DNA of 64,000 nucleotides from Thiomicrorhabdus sp041583835 (GTDB lineage Bacteria > Pseudomonadota > Gammaproteobacteria > Thiomicrospirales > Thiomicrospiraceae). The number at the start of each line of letters is the position of its first letter. Within the stretch, counting starts at the first letter, position 1. The translations under genes and the position numbers were made by a program. The notes under the pieces were generated by a model. It saw only the letters and a list, made by a program, of their open reading frames with translations, ran no database searches and had not been told where the DNA came from. Positions 53,196 through 61,275 of this stretch are shown piece after piece. The stretch spans positions 175,736 through 239,735 of the forward strand of contig NZ_JBFHFC010000002.1 in assembly GCF_041583835.1 (NCBI RefSeq). Reading direction: 5' to 3'.

Positions 53196-53212
53196 TGCAC
53201 CAAATTGGAACA
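53196..53212. promoter_or_regulatory. NtrC-like binding site
   Basis: TGCACCAAATTGGAACA matches the NtrC consensus TGCACCA-WWW-TGGTGCA at 15 of 17 positions. It lies about 110 bp before a sigma-54-like element and 173 bp before the porin start, a usual enhancer distance. Confidence 0.5.
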
Positions 53213-53320
53213 TAAGTTATTAAATATGGGCATGAGCGGGCACGGCTATGTAGCGTTAATTGGCACGATAAAAGGATGGTTGTATCTTATAATTATGTTT
53301 TATAAGGTTTTTTTCAGTTT

Positions 53321-53336
53321 TGGCACTTACATTTCT
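53321..53336 (+). promoter_or_regulatory. Candidate sigma-54 promoter of the porin gene
   Basis: TGGCACTTACATTTCT has a perfect -24 TGGCAC and TTTC in place of TTGC at -12, one mismatch but at an important base. Transcription would start near 53346, with the ribosome site at about 53374-53379. A second TGGCACG at 53261 lacks a -12 element. Confidence 0.45.
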
Positions 53337-53384
53337 TTAAGGCAATCGAGTTTAACTTCAATCAAATACTTAAAAGGAAGCGAA

Positions 53385-54110
53385 ATGAAAAAAACATTCC
53401 AATTAAAAAACCTTGTTTTGTCTATGGCAGTTGCGGGCGCTGCTGCTGTGAGCTTGGCTCCTGCTGCTGCTCACGCTGAAATGTCTTATAACGCATCAGT
53501 AAGCAACATGTATCTATGGCGCGGTATCAACATCAGTGATCCAAGCCCAGTTGTTTCTGGTGGTATGGATTATGATTTCGGTAATGGTTTTGCAGTAGGT
53601 ACTTGGGCATCTTCTGAAGGATCATTCGATAACAGTTCTGAGTTGGATCTATACGGTTCTTATAGCATCTCTATGGGTGACTTCGGTTTGAGCCTAGGTT
53701 ATAACGCTTACCTTTACCCTACTGCATCAAAAGAGATGTTCAAGAGTGCTTATGACAGCGACGGCGACGGATCAATGCTTTCTGACTACGTAGTAGGTCT
53801 TTCATACAAAGATTTGTCTGCGACTGCTTTCATCAATACTGAACGAGATAAGTCAGATAACAACGTCTATGTATCACTTGATTATTCAATCGGTGCATTC
53901 GGACTTCACGCAGCTAAAAACTTTAACGATGTTTCAGGTGCTGAATACACAGACTTCAACGTCAGCTACGCAGCAACTGATGCTCTAACGTTCACTCTAA
54001 GCAAGGCTTCTGGTGACGGCGCTATCGCTACTGTAGCGGGTATCAAAGGAACTGACGGTACAGAAGCTGAAAACGTACAGCTTCAGGTTTCTTACGCGTT
54101 ACCAATCTAA
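53385..54110 (+). CDS. TIGR02001 family outer-membrane porin
   Basis: A 241-residue protein with a signal peptide cut after AAAHA (about residue 29) and a beta-barrel body of alternating strands ending in an aromatic-hydrophobic strand (VQLQVSYALPI). The start NASVSNMYLWRGINISD is the hallmark of the TIGR02001 putative porin family (TorF), whose substrate is unknown. ATG 53385 follows AAAAGGAAG. It lies upstream of the urease operon, with an NtrC-like box before it, so uptake of urea or another small nitrogen compound is a reasonable inference. Confidence 0.8.
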   Translation: MKKTFQLKNLVLSMAVAGAAAVSLAPAAAHAEMSYNASVSNMYLWRGINISDPSPVVSGGMDYDFGNGFAVGTWASSEGSFDNSSELDLYGSYSISMGDFGLSLGYNAYLYPTASKEMFKSAYDSDGDGSMLSDYVVGLSYKDLSATAFINTERDKSDNNVYVSLDYSIGAFGLHAAKNFNDVSGAEYTDFNVSYAATDALTFTLSKASGDGAIATVAGIKGTDGTEAENVQLQVSYALPI

Positions 54111-54145
54111 TATACCCCGTGTATATATTAAGTTAGTTAAAACGG

Positions 54146-54172
54146 AAAAGGGGCTTCACGGCCCCTTTTTTT
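54146..54172 (+). terminator. Terminator after the porin gene
   Basis: AAAAGGGGC-TTCACG-GCCCC followed by seven T, 36 bp after the stop and 27 bp before ureD. Read-through would feed the urease operon, for which I see no separate promoter. Confidence 0.9.
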
Positions 54173-54198
54173 ATTCTCGAAAAAGGAATCAGGTACGT

Positions 54199-55029
54199 AT
54201 GACACTTAAGGAGAGTTGGCGAGGTTTTTTATCTTTTTATTTTGTAGACGTTGACGGCAAAACAGTAGTAAAAGATAAAAAACACTTTGGTCCATTGGTT
54301 CTTCAACGACCTTATTATCAAGAAAAAAATCGACCTAGTGTACTGGTGCTACATCCTCCCGGTGGAGTGGTGGGTGGAGATACGCTTGAGTTAAATGCAA
54401 GTTTCCAACCCGGCTCGAAAGGTATAGTCAGTACTCCGGCAGCCACCAAGTTTTATCGAAGCGACGGCCGGATGGCGACGCAAACCCAGACGGTTCATTT
54501 GACTGAAAACGTTGAAGTCGAATGGTTGCCGCAAGAAACATTGTTCTTTAATAAATCAATTGTAAAAAATTCACTGAAGTTTGTTTTGAATCAAGCCAAT
54601 AACAAATTTATCGCTTGGGATATCGTTGGTTTGGGTCGTCCGGCAAGCGGCGAGGGATTTGAGCAAGGTGAATTGCAACAGTCGTTTGAAGTCTGGATTG
54701 ACGGTCGATTGGTTTTTTTGGATAGGCTGAAACTTTTACCGCAGAGTAATTTATTAAACAGTGCCTGTGGGCTGGCCGGGCGACCCTTGTTTGCAACGGC
54801 GTTGTTTTATCAAAACGATTCGAATGAACAAAAAAGATTGTTGGAGTTTTTACAGGCGGTTGAATGGCCGTTGCCGGTGGGCGTGACTCAAATGGATAAT
54901 TTAGTCGTCATGCGTGTATTGGCTTCGGAGTTGGACGAAATAAAGCAGGTATTGTTTGACGCTTGGAAAATCGCCAGGCCTGTTGTTTTTGATGTCCCGG
55001 TGGTTAAACCGAGGATTTGGAATACTTAA
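54199..55029 (+). CDS. ureD: Urease accessory protein UreD
   Basis: A 276-residue UreD/UreH-type chaperone that binds apo-urease with UreF and UreG during nickel insertion. The family pattern VLVLHPPGGVVGGDTLELN and PAATKFYRSDGR near residues 50-95 is clear. It opens the ureDABCEFG operon, 27 bp after the porin terminator. Confidence 0.92.
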   Translation: MTLKESWRGFLSFYFVDVDGKTVVKDKKHFGPLVLQRPYYQEKNRPSVLVLHPPGGVVGGDTLELNASFQPGSKGIVSTPAATKFYRSDGRMATQTQTVHLTENVEVEWLPQETLFFNKSIVKNSLKFVLNQANNKFIAWDIVGLGRPASGEGFEQGELQQSFEVWIDGRLVFLDRLKLLPQSNLLNSACGLAGRPLFATALFYQNDSNEQKRLLEFLQAVEWPLPVGVTQMDNLVVMRVLASELDEIKQVLFDAWKIARPVVFDVPVVKPRIWNT

Positions 55030-55058
55030 ATTGCCTGATTCAATTTAATGGAGGGTAT

Positions 55059-55361
55059 ATGGAACTGTTGCCAAGAGAGAAAGATAAATTATTGCTGTTT
55101 ACCGCCGGATTGGTTGCCGAAAGGCGTTTAAATCGAGGCGTGAAATTAAATTATCCTGAATCGGTCGCCTATATCAGTTGTGCGATTCTGGAAGGGGCTC
55201 GAGACGGTAAAACGGTCGCGGAACTAATGGATTTAGGTACCACGGTTTTAACCAGAAACGACGTCATGGAAGGGATTCCGGAAATGATTCATGAGGTTCA
55301 GGTAGAGGCGACTTTTCCTGACGGCACCAAGCTGGTTACGGTGCACCAGCCAATCGTATAG
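55059..55361 (+). CDS. ureA: Urease gamma subunit
   Basis: A 100-residue protein of the usual length for UreA, starting MELLPREKDKLLLF, with LNYPESVAYISCAILEGARDG and GIPEMIHEVQVEATFPDGTKLVTVH. ATG 55059 has GGAGGGT upstream. It forms the trimeric base of the urease (urea to ammonia and CO2). Confidence 0.96.
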   Translation: MELLPREKDKLLLFTAGLVAERRLNRGVKLNYPESVAYISCAILEGARDGKTVAELMDLGTTVLTRNDVMEGIPEMIHEVQVEATFPDGTKLVTVHQPIV

Positions 55362-55371
55362 GAGACGACAA

Positions 55372-55683
55372 ATGATTCCCGGAGAATTGATTGTACAAGA
55401 TGGCGAAATCGAACTGAATGTCGGACGAGAAACGGTTGAAGTTGTGGTGGCCAATTCCGGCGACCGTCCGATTCAGGTGGGATCGCACTATCACTTTTAC
55501 GAAACCAATACCGGCCTGGTGTTCGACCGGGAAGCCACCAAGGGTTTCCGTCTGGATATTCCGGCTGGGACGGCTGTGCGTTTTGAACCGGGCCAGAAAC
55601 GTAAGGTTCAACTGGTTAAAATCGCCGGAAAAGAGGTGGTTTACGGTTTCAATCAGTTAGTCATGGGACCATTGGAGGGATAG
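55372..55683 (+). CDS. ureB: Urease beta subunit
   Basis: A 103-residue protein with the UreB pattern MIPGELIVQDGEIELN, VANSGDRPIQVGSHYHFYETN and RLDIPAGTAVRFEPG. It is 10 bp after ureA with GGAGACGA before the ATG, and one base before ureC. Confidence 0.96.
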   Translation: MIPGELIVQDGEIELNVGRETVEVVVANSGDRPIQVGSHYHFYETNTGLVFDREATKGFRLDIPAGTAVRFEPGQKRKVQLVKIAGKEVVYGFNQLVMGPLEG

Positions 55684-55684
55684 G

Positions 55685-57391
55685 ATGAGTTACAAAATCG
55701 ATCGTAAAGCTTATGCAGAAATGTATGGTCCTACCGTAGGGGATAAAATTCGGTTGGGTGACACCGACCTGTTGATTGAGGTGGAGAAGGATTTCACCAC
55801 GTATGGAGAAGAGGTCAAGTTTGGTGGAGGAAAAGTCATCCGGGACGGGATGGGGCAAGGTCAGCTTTGTGCGGCCGAGGTCGTCGATACGGTCATTACC
55901 AATGCCTTGATTCTGGATACCTGGGGGATTGTCAAAGCCGATATCGGGATTAAATACGGGATTATCGTCGCCATCGGTAAGGCTGGTAACTCGGATATTC
56001 AGCCGGATGTGGATTTCGAAATCGGTGCCGGTACCGAAGTCATTGCCGGAGAAGGTCAGATTTTGACGGCGGGCGGTGTCGATTCGCACATCCATTTTAT
56101 CTGTCCTCAACAGATTGAAGAAGCGCTGATGTCCGGTGTCACCACCATGCTGGGCGGCGGTACGGGTCCGGCGGCAGGGACCAATGCCACCACGTGTACT
56201 TCCGGTGTTTGGTACATGCACCGTATGCTGGAAGCGGCTGAAGGCTTGCCGATGAATTTAGGATTTCTCGGTAAGGGGAATGCATCGCTTCCGGAACCGC
56301 TTAAAGAACAAATCGAAGCCGGAGCCATCGGTCTTAAATTGCATGAAGACTGGGGTACGACGCCGGGCGCGATCGATAACTGTCTGAGCGTGGCCGACGA
56401 GTATGACGTTCAGGTCGCAATTCATACCGATACGTTGAACGAATCCGGCTTTGTCGAAAACACGTTGGCGGCTTTCAAAGGCCGTACGATTCACACTTAT
56501 CATACGGAAGGGGCCGGGGGCGGCCACGCGCCGGACATCATCAAGGCTTGCGGTTCCGCCAATGTGTTGCCTTCTTCGACCAATCCGACGCGCCCGTTCA
56601 CCGTCAATACCATCGACGAGCATTTGGACATGTTGATGGTTTGCCACCACCTTGATCCGAATATCGTCGAAGACGTGGCGTTTGCGGAATCCCGTATCCG
56701 TCGCGAAACCATTGCGGCGGAAGATATTCTGCACGATTTAGGCGCCTTTTCGATGATCTCGTCGGATTCACAGGCGATGGGTCGTGTCGGTGAAGTCATT
56801 ACCCGTACCTGGCAGACGGCGCACAAGATGAAGCTGCAGCGCGGAGCTTTGCCGGAAGACGGTGAGGGCAACGACAATTTCCGCGCCAAACGTTACGTGG
56901 CGAAGTACACGATCAACCCGGCCATCACGCACGGGATGGCGGATATTATCGGTTCGGTCGAAGTCGGTAAATTGGCGGACCTGGTTTTATGGAAGCCGGC
57001 ATTTTTCGCTGCCAAACCTTCCATGATTATTAAGGGCGGAATGATTGTCGCCGCGCCGATGGGCGACGCTAACGCTTCTATTCCTACGCCGCAACCGGTG
57101 CACTACCGCAATATGTTTGCCGCTCAGGGCAAGGCGATTTTCAAAACCTCGATAACCTTTGTATCGCAAGCGGCGTTTGATAAAGACATCAAGGGGCAGT
57201 TGGGATTGGAAAAAATCATCAGGCCGGTCACCAATACTCGAAATATCAGTAAAAAAGATATGGTTCTAAACGATTTGCAGCCGGATGTTTCGGTTGATCC
57301 CGAAACCTACGTGGTTAAGGCGGACGGTGAATTACTGACTTGCGAACCGGCAGAGACCTTGCCATTGGCACAACGTTATTTCTTATTTTAA
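55685..57391 (+). CDS. ureC: Urease alpha subunit (catalytic)
   Basis: A 568-residue catalytic subunit (EC 3.5.1.5). Nickel ligands are His135 and His137 (DSHIHFICPQ), the carbamylated Lys218 in IGLKLHEDWG, and later histidines in VAIHTDTLNE and HTYHTEGAGGGHAPD. The flap histidines are in MVCHHLDP and the Asp ligand is in MISSDSQAMGRVGE. Numbers are one higher than in Klebsiella urease. All active-site residues seem intact. Confidence 0.97.
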   Translation: MSYKIDRKAYAEMYGPTVGDKIRLGDTDLLIEVEKDFTTYGEEVKFGGGKVIRDGMGQGQLCAAEVVDTVITNALILDTWGIVKADIGIKYGIIVAIGKAGNSDIQPDVDFEIGAGTEVIAGEGQILTAGGVDSHIHFICPQQIEEALMSGVTTMLGGGTGPAAGTNATTCTSGVWYMHRMLEAAEGLPMNLGFLGKGNASLPEPLKEQIEAGAIGLKLHEDWGTTPGAIDNCLSVADEYDVQVAIHTDTLNESGFVENTLAAFKGRTIHTYHTEGAGGGHAPDIIKACGSANVLPSSTNPTRPFTVNTIDEHLDMLMVCHHLDPNIVEDVAFAESRIRRETIAAEDILHDLGAFSMISSDSQAMGRVGEVITRTWQTAHKMKLQRGALPEDGEGNDNFRAKRYVAKYTINPAITHGMADIIGSVEVGKLADLVLWKPAFFAAKPSMIIKGGMIVAAPMGDANASIPTPQPVHYRNMFAAQGKAIFKTSITFVSQAAFDKDIKGQLGLEKIIRPVTNTRNISKKDMVLNDLQPDVSVDPETYVVKADGELLTCEPAETLPLAQRYFLF

Positions 57392-57405
57392 ATAAGGGTG
57401 AAAAA

Positions 57406-57891
57406 GTGAAAGAGTTTACTAAAATCGTCAATGAAGACGTGCCGAGCAATACCCCGGAGCTGGTGTTAACGTTCAAACAGCGTGAAAAAAGCCGATTGAA
57501 GGTTGCCATGGCAAGCGGAGAGGAAATCGGTCTGTTCATGCCGCGTGGTACGGTGTTGAAAGAGGGAGACGTCATCGCTTCTGAATCCGGTGATCTGTTG
57601 AAGATCGTCGCTGCGCCGGAAACGGTTTCGACCGTTATGACCGATGACGCGCACCTGTTGTTGCGTATCGCTTATCATTTGGGCAATCGCCATGTGCCGT
57701 TACAGGTCGAGCCGACTTGGTTGCGTTATGCGCACGACCATGTGTTGGACGATATGGTGAGATTGCTTGGTGGACAGGTTGTGGTTGAAGAAAAACCGTT
57801 ACAGCCTGAAAGCGGTGCTTATGGTGGGGGGCATAATCATGGCCATTCCCACTCGCATTCTGATGAACACCAGCATCATCACCATCATTAA
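57406..57891 (+). CDS. ureE: Urease accessory protein UreE (nickel chaperone)
   Basis: A 161-residue nickel-binding chaperone, starting at GTG 57406 (KEFTKIVNED). It has the UreE core AYHLGNRHVPLQVEPTWLRYAHDHVLDDM and a His-rich tail (HNHGHSHSHSDEHQ and a final run of His) that can hold several nickel ions. It starts 14 bp after ureC. Confidence 0.95.
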   Translation: MKEFTKIVNEDVPSNTPELVLTFKQREKSRLKVAMASGEEIGLFMPRGTVLKEGDVIASESGDLLKIVAAPETVSTVMTDDAHLLLRIAYHLGNRHVPLQVEPTWLRYAHDHVLDDMVRLLGGQVVVEEKPLQPESGAYGGGHNHGHSHSHSDEHQHHHHH

Positions 57892-57905
57892 AGGTTGAAG
57901 GTCGG

Positions 57906-58568
57906 ATGCAAAGTTCCCTGCTGAGATTGCTGCAACTATCCAGCCCGACGCTTCCGGTCGGAGCCTACGCCTATTCCCAAGGCGTGGAGCCGGCCGTGCA
58001 TGCCGGAATTGTCCACGACGAATTCACTTCCCTGACTTGGGTTCAGGATGTCTTGCTAAACAATTTGGTTTACGGAGATTTAGCCCTATTAAGTCATTTC
58101 TATCAGGCTTGGGCGGAAGATGATTCCGAGAAGCTGAAATCCTGTTCGGAGTTGAGTGTGGCTCTAAGGGAGACTGCGGAACTCAGACAGGAAGACCTGC
58201 ATATCGCCATGGCGCTGTTGCGTCTGGCCGAACCTCTGGAAGTCGATATTTTCAAAAATCGCTCATTCGAAAAGACTTATCCGTTAGTGTTTGCCGGTTT
58301 TGCGCAACACTGGCAAATTTCTTTGGAAGAAACCTTGCAGGCGTTCGCCTGGAGTTGGATGGAAAACCAGGTGGCAGCCATGATCAAACTGGTGCCGCTT
58401 GGGCAAACTCAAGGACAGAAAATTTTGTTGCAAATGGATTCCGCGATTCATCAGGCGGTGGAATCGGCGCAGCAGATTTCATTGGAAAATATCGGCAACA
58501 GTTTGCCGCACCTTGCGATCTTGAGCAGTCAGCACGAGACGCAGTACAGTCGTTTGTTCCGGTCTTAG
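57906..58568 (+). CDS. ureF: Urease accessory protein UreF
   Basis: A 220-residue protein with the UreF pattern LLQLSSPTLPVGAYAYSQGVE near the start and ETAELRQEDLH in the middle. It forms the activation complex with UreD and UreG and acts as its GTPase regulator. It is 14 bp after ureE. Confidence 0.93.
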   Translation: MQSSLLRLLQLSSPTLPVGAYAYSQGVEPAVHAGIVHDEFTSLTWVQDVLLNNLVYGDLALLSHFYQAWAEDDSEKLKSCSELSVALRETAELRQEDLHIAMALLRLAEPLEVDIFKNRSFEKTYPLVFAGFAQHWQISLEETLQAFAWSWMENQVAAMIKLVPLGQTQGQKILLQMDSAIHQAVESAQQISLENIGNSLPHLAILSSQHETQYSRLFRS

Positions 58569-58610
58569 ACCCTTTCGACGAAAGATAAGAAAAACACAAA
58601 AAGGAATAGT

Positions 58611-59213
58611 ATGAAACCAGCACTTAGATTAGGAATTGGCGGACCGGTTGGTTCGGGAAAAACCGCATTAGTGGAAGTTCTTTGTAAAAAAATGCGCGAT
58701 AAGTATAACCTGGCGGTCGTTACCAATGATATTTACACCAAGGAAGACCAGCAGATACTGATTCGTCAACAGGCGCTTTCTGAAGACCGGATTGTCGGTG
58801 TCGAAACCGGCGGTTGCCCGCACACGGCCATCCGCGAAGACGCGTCGATGAATCTGACCGCGATCGAGGCACTGCAGGAGAAGTTCGACGGTTTGGAGAT
58901 GGTTATTATTGAGTCGGGTGGTGATAACCTAAGTGCGACGTTTAGTCCGGAATTGTCCGATTTGACGATTTACGTTATCGATGTGGCCGCCGGTGATAAG
59001 TTGCCTAGAAAGGGCGGTCCTGGGATTACCCAATCGGATTTATTGGTGATTAATAAGATCGATTTGGCTCCTTATGTCGGTGCGGATTTGGATGTTATGG
59101 ATCGCGACACAAAAATTCAGCGTAAAGACAGACCTTATGTTTTTACCAACCTGAAAACTCAGCAGGGTGTGGACGAGATTGTCGATTTCATCGTCGATAA
59201 GGGAATGCTTTAA
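58611..59213 (+). CDS. ureG: Urease accessory GTPase UreG
   Basis: A 200-residue SIMIBI GTPase with P-loop GIGGPVGSGKTAL, the metal-binding CPH in ETGGCPHTAIREDAS, and base-recognition NKIDLAPYVG. It delivers nickel to urease with GTP hydrolysis. It is the last accessory gene and is followed three bases later by the permease gene. Confidence 0.96.
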   Translation: MKPALRLGIGGPVGSGKTALVEVLCKKMRDKYNLAVVTNDIYTKEDQQILIRQQALSEDRIVGVETGGCPHTAIREDASMNLTAIEALQEKFDGLEMVIIESGGDNLSATFSPELSDLTIYVIDVAAGDKLPRKGGPGITQSDLLVINKIDLAPYVGADLDVMDRDTKIQRKDRPYVFTNLKTQQGVDEIVDFIVDKGML

Positions 59214-59216
59214 CTT

Positions 59217-59861
59217 ATGGAATTCGGGTTGCTGATTATTTTCTGGTACGGGGTATTGCATGCCTTCGGCCCTGATCATTTGACTGCAATTGCCGATTTT
59301 TCGATTGGTCGGCAGAGAAGAAAAGTGATGATGGTCACTTTGGGCTTTGCAGTCGGGCACGGCGTGAGCCTCTATCTCTTCGCTTTGCTGCTTTCGTCGA
59401 TGGATATCCCCGAAGGCTGGCTCGCTTATGGTGACGTCGTTGCTGCCAGTGTCATTATCCTGATGGGATTGTATCTGCTGTATTTGGTGTTTTCGGATCG
59501 GATTCATGTTTCTAAACACGAGCACAATGGACGAGAGCATATTCACGTCTGGTTCGGTAAGGAGCACCATCACCGACGCCCGTTTTTTGGCTGGTTATCG
59601 ACTTCGGCCATGTTGGGTATTTTGATGGGAATGGGGGGCGCCCGCGGTATGTTGGTGAGTCTGTCGGCAATTTCCGGACAGGACGTGAGCGGCTGGATGG
59701 TTTTGAGCTTTACCTCGGGCGTGGCTCTGGTATTTATGGTTTTCGGCGTTCTGTTGGCGGTTTTGAATACCAGGTTGTTGAGTTCCAAGAAATGGCTTAA
59801 TGGATCTTTCACATTGGCCGGTGTGGTTTCTTGCCTGGTTGGAGTTCAGGCATTTTTGTAA
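59217..59861 (+). CDS. UreH/RcnA-type nickel permease
   Basis: A 214-residue membrane protein with about six helices. The N-terminal WYGVLHAFGPDHLTAIADFS carries the HxxxxDH metal motif of the NiCoT/UreH family. A His-rich cytosolic loop (VSKHEHNGREHIHVWFGKEHHHR) lies near residues 100-122. It probably imports nickel for urease, though RcnA-type exporters are related. It is coupled to ureG by a three-base gap. Confidence 0.85.
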   Translation: MEFGLLIIFWYGVLHAFGPDHLTAIADFSIGRQRRKVMMVTLGFAVGHGVSLYLFALLLSSMDIPEGWLAYGDVVAASVIILMGLYLLYLVFSDRIHVSKHEHNGREHIHVWFGKEHHHRRPFFGWLSTSAMLGILMGMGGARGMLVSLSAISGQDVSGWMVLSFTSGVALVFMVFGVLLAVLNTRLLSSKKWLNGSFTLAGVVSCLVGVQAFL

Positions 59862-59895
59862 GCGCAGCCTCTTTTGTATCGAGTGGTGTTTTTTT

Positions 59896-59910
59896 GCACT
59901 ATTGTTGTGC
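59896..59910. promoter_or_regulatory. NtrC-like site upstream of amiE
   Basis: GCAC-TATTGTT-GTGC keeps the NtrC half-sites GCAC and GTGC with exactly seven bases between them. It lies about 140 bp before the sigma-54-like promoter at 60052. The rest of the gap 59862-60207 holds no gene. Confidence 0.45.
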
Positions 59911-60051
59911 CAACTCTCTCGTTAAGTGAGTCTCTTAAGAAAAAGAAATTTCATTTTAGAAAAAAAGATTGTCTTTTCTAATTTATATTTTGTGAATTAA
60001 AACAAGTATATAGAGATCCTTTGTTTTCTTATCAGTCAATTTTGTTTCCTG

Positions 60052-60067
60052 TGGCACAAGTCTTGTT
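60052..60067 (+). promoter_or_regulatory. Candidate sigma-54 promoter of amiE
   Basis: TGGCACAAGTCTTGTT has a perfect -24 TGGCAC and TTGT in place of TTGC at -12, at the correct spacing. It predicts a leader of about 130 nt before the ATG at 60208. Confidence 0.5.
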
Positions 60068-60207
60068 ATTCATCTCTACTGTTGGGTGCATTTTTGGATG
60101 CATTTAAAGTTTACTAGTCGCTGTATCGGGTATGAAGACCTTGGCGCTAGAGAACAACTCAACCCAGTTTTAGTCATATGTAATCCAAATAGATGGGGTA
60201 AAAAGAA

Positions 60208-61251
60208 ATGAGACACGGTGATATATCCTCTAGTAACGATACAGTGGGTGTAGCGGTAGTAAACTACAAAATGCCACGCTTGCATACTAAGGCGGAAGTC
60301 TTGGATAACGCTCAGAAAATTGCAGATATGATTATCGGCATGAAGCAGGGTCTGCCTGGTATGGATTTGGTCATTTTCCCTGAGTATTCAACTCACGGGA
60401 TCATGTACGATGCGAAAGAGATGTATGACACTGCATCGACGGTTCCTGGTGATGAGACTCTAATTTTTTCTGAAGCGTGTAAAAAAGCGAAAACATGGGG
60501 TGTATTCTCTCTTACTGGTGAACAGCATGAAGAGCATCCTAACAAGGCACCATACAACACTTTGATCCTGATCAACGATCAGGGTGAAATCGTTCAGAAG
60601 TATAGAAAGATCATGCCTTGGTGTCCGGTTGAAGGTTGGTACCCGGGTGACAAGACTTATGTGACTGAAGGTCCTAAAGGGATGATGATCAGTTTGATCA
60701 TCTGTGACGATGGTAACTATCCTGAAATCTGGCGTGACTGCGCGATGAAAGGGGCGGAATTGATCGTACGTTGTCAGGGTTATATGTATCCTGCCAAAGA
60801 ACAGCAGATCATGGTTTCCAAAGCAATGGCTTGGATGAACAACACGTATGTTGCCGTTGCCAACGCGAGTGGTTTCGACGGTGTTTATTCTTACTTCGGT
60901 CACTCTGCGATTGTCGGTTTCGACGGTCATACGTTGGGTGAGTGTGGTGAAGAGGATTACGGAATCCAGTACGCTGAATTGTCTGTTTCCCAGATCCGTG
61001 ACTTCCGTAAGAACGCTCAGTCTCAGAACCACCTGTTCAAGTTGTTGCACCGTGGTTACACCGGTAAGATCAACTCTGGTGAAGGTGACCAAGGTGTTGC
61101 GGCTTGTCCTTACGAGTTCTATTCAACTTGGATCAACGATCCTGAAAAAGCGAGAGAGCAAGTTGAGAAAATCACGCGTAAGACGGTTGGAACGGCAGAA
61201 TGTCCGATTGACGGCATTCCGAACGAAGAGACCACAACAGAGCACCGCTAA
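60208..61251 (+). CDS. amiE: Aliphatic amidase AmiE
   Basis: Hydrolyses short aliphatic amides such as acetamide and propionamide to acid and ammonia (EC 3.5.1.4). The 347-residue protein keeps the Cys-Glu-Lys triad at the same numbers as the Pseudomonas enzyme: Glu59 (VIFPEYS), Lys134 (KYRKIMPW) and Cys166 (IICDDGNYPE), plus the fourth acidic residue Glu142. It is a nitrilase-superfamily cytosolic enzyme. It is paralogous to AmiF at 4698. Its own upstream region carries NtrC-like and sigma-54-like elements; a VWA gene follows 24 bp later. Confidence 0.96.
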   Translation: MRHGDISSSNDTVGVAVVNYKMPRLHTKAEVLDNAQKIADMIIGMKQGLPGMDLVIFPEYSTHGIMYDAKEMYDTASTVPGDETLIFSEACKKAKTWGVFSLTGEQHEEHPNKAPYNTLILINDQGEIVQKYRKIMPWCPVEGWYPGDKTYVTEGPKGMMISLIICDDGNYPEIWRDCAMKGAELIVRCQGYMYPAKEQQIMVSKAMAWMNNTYVAVANASGFDGVYSYFGHSAIVGFDGHTLGECGEEDYGIQYAELSVSQIRDFRKNAQSQNHLFKLLHRGYTGKINSGEGDQGVAACPYEFYSTWINDPEKAREQVEKITRKTVGTAECPIDGIPNEETTTEHR

Positions 61252-61275
61252 GCTCTTCAGATTGACGATGTTTTC

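Noticed and set aside
53261..53276. TGGCACGATAAAAGGA as a sigma-54 promoter
   Set aside because: The -24 half is perfect but the -12 GC is GG; the element at 53321 has a better -12 region.
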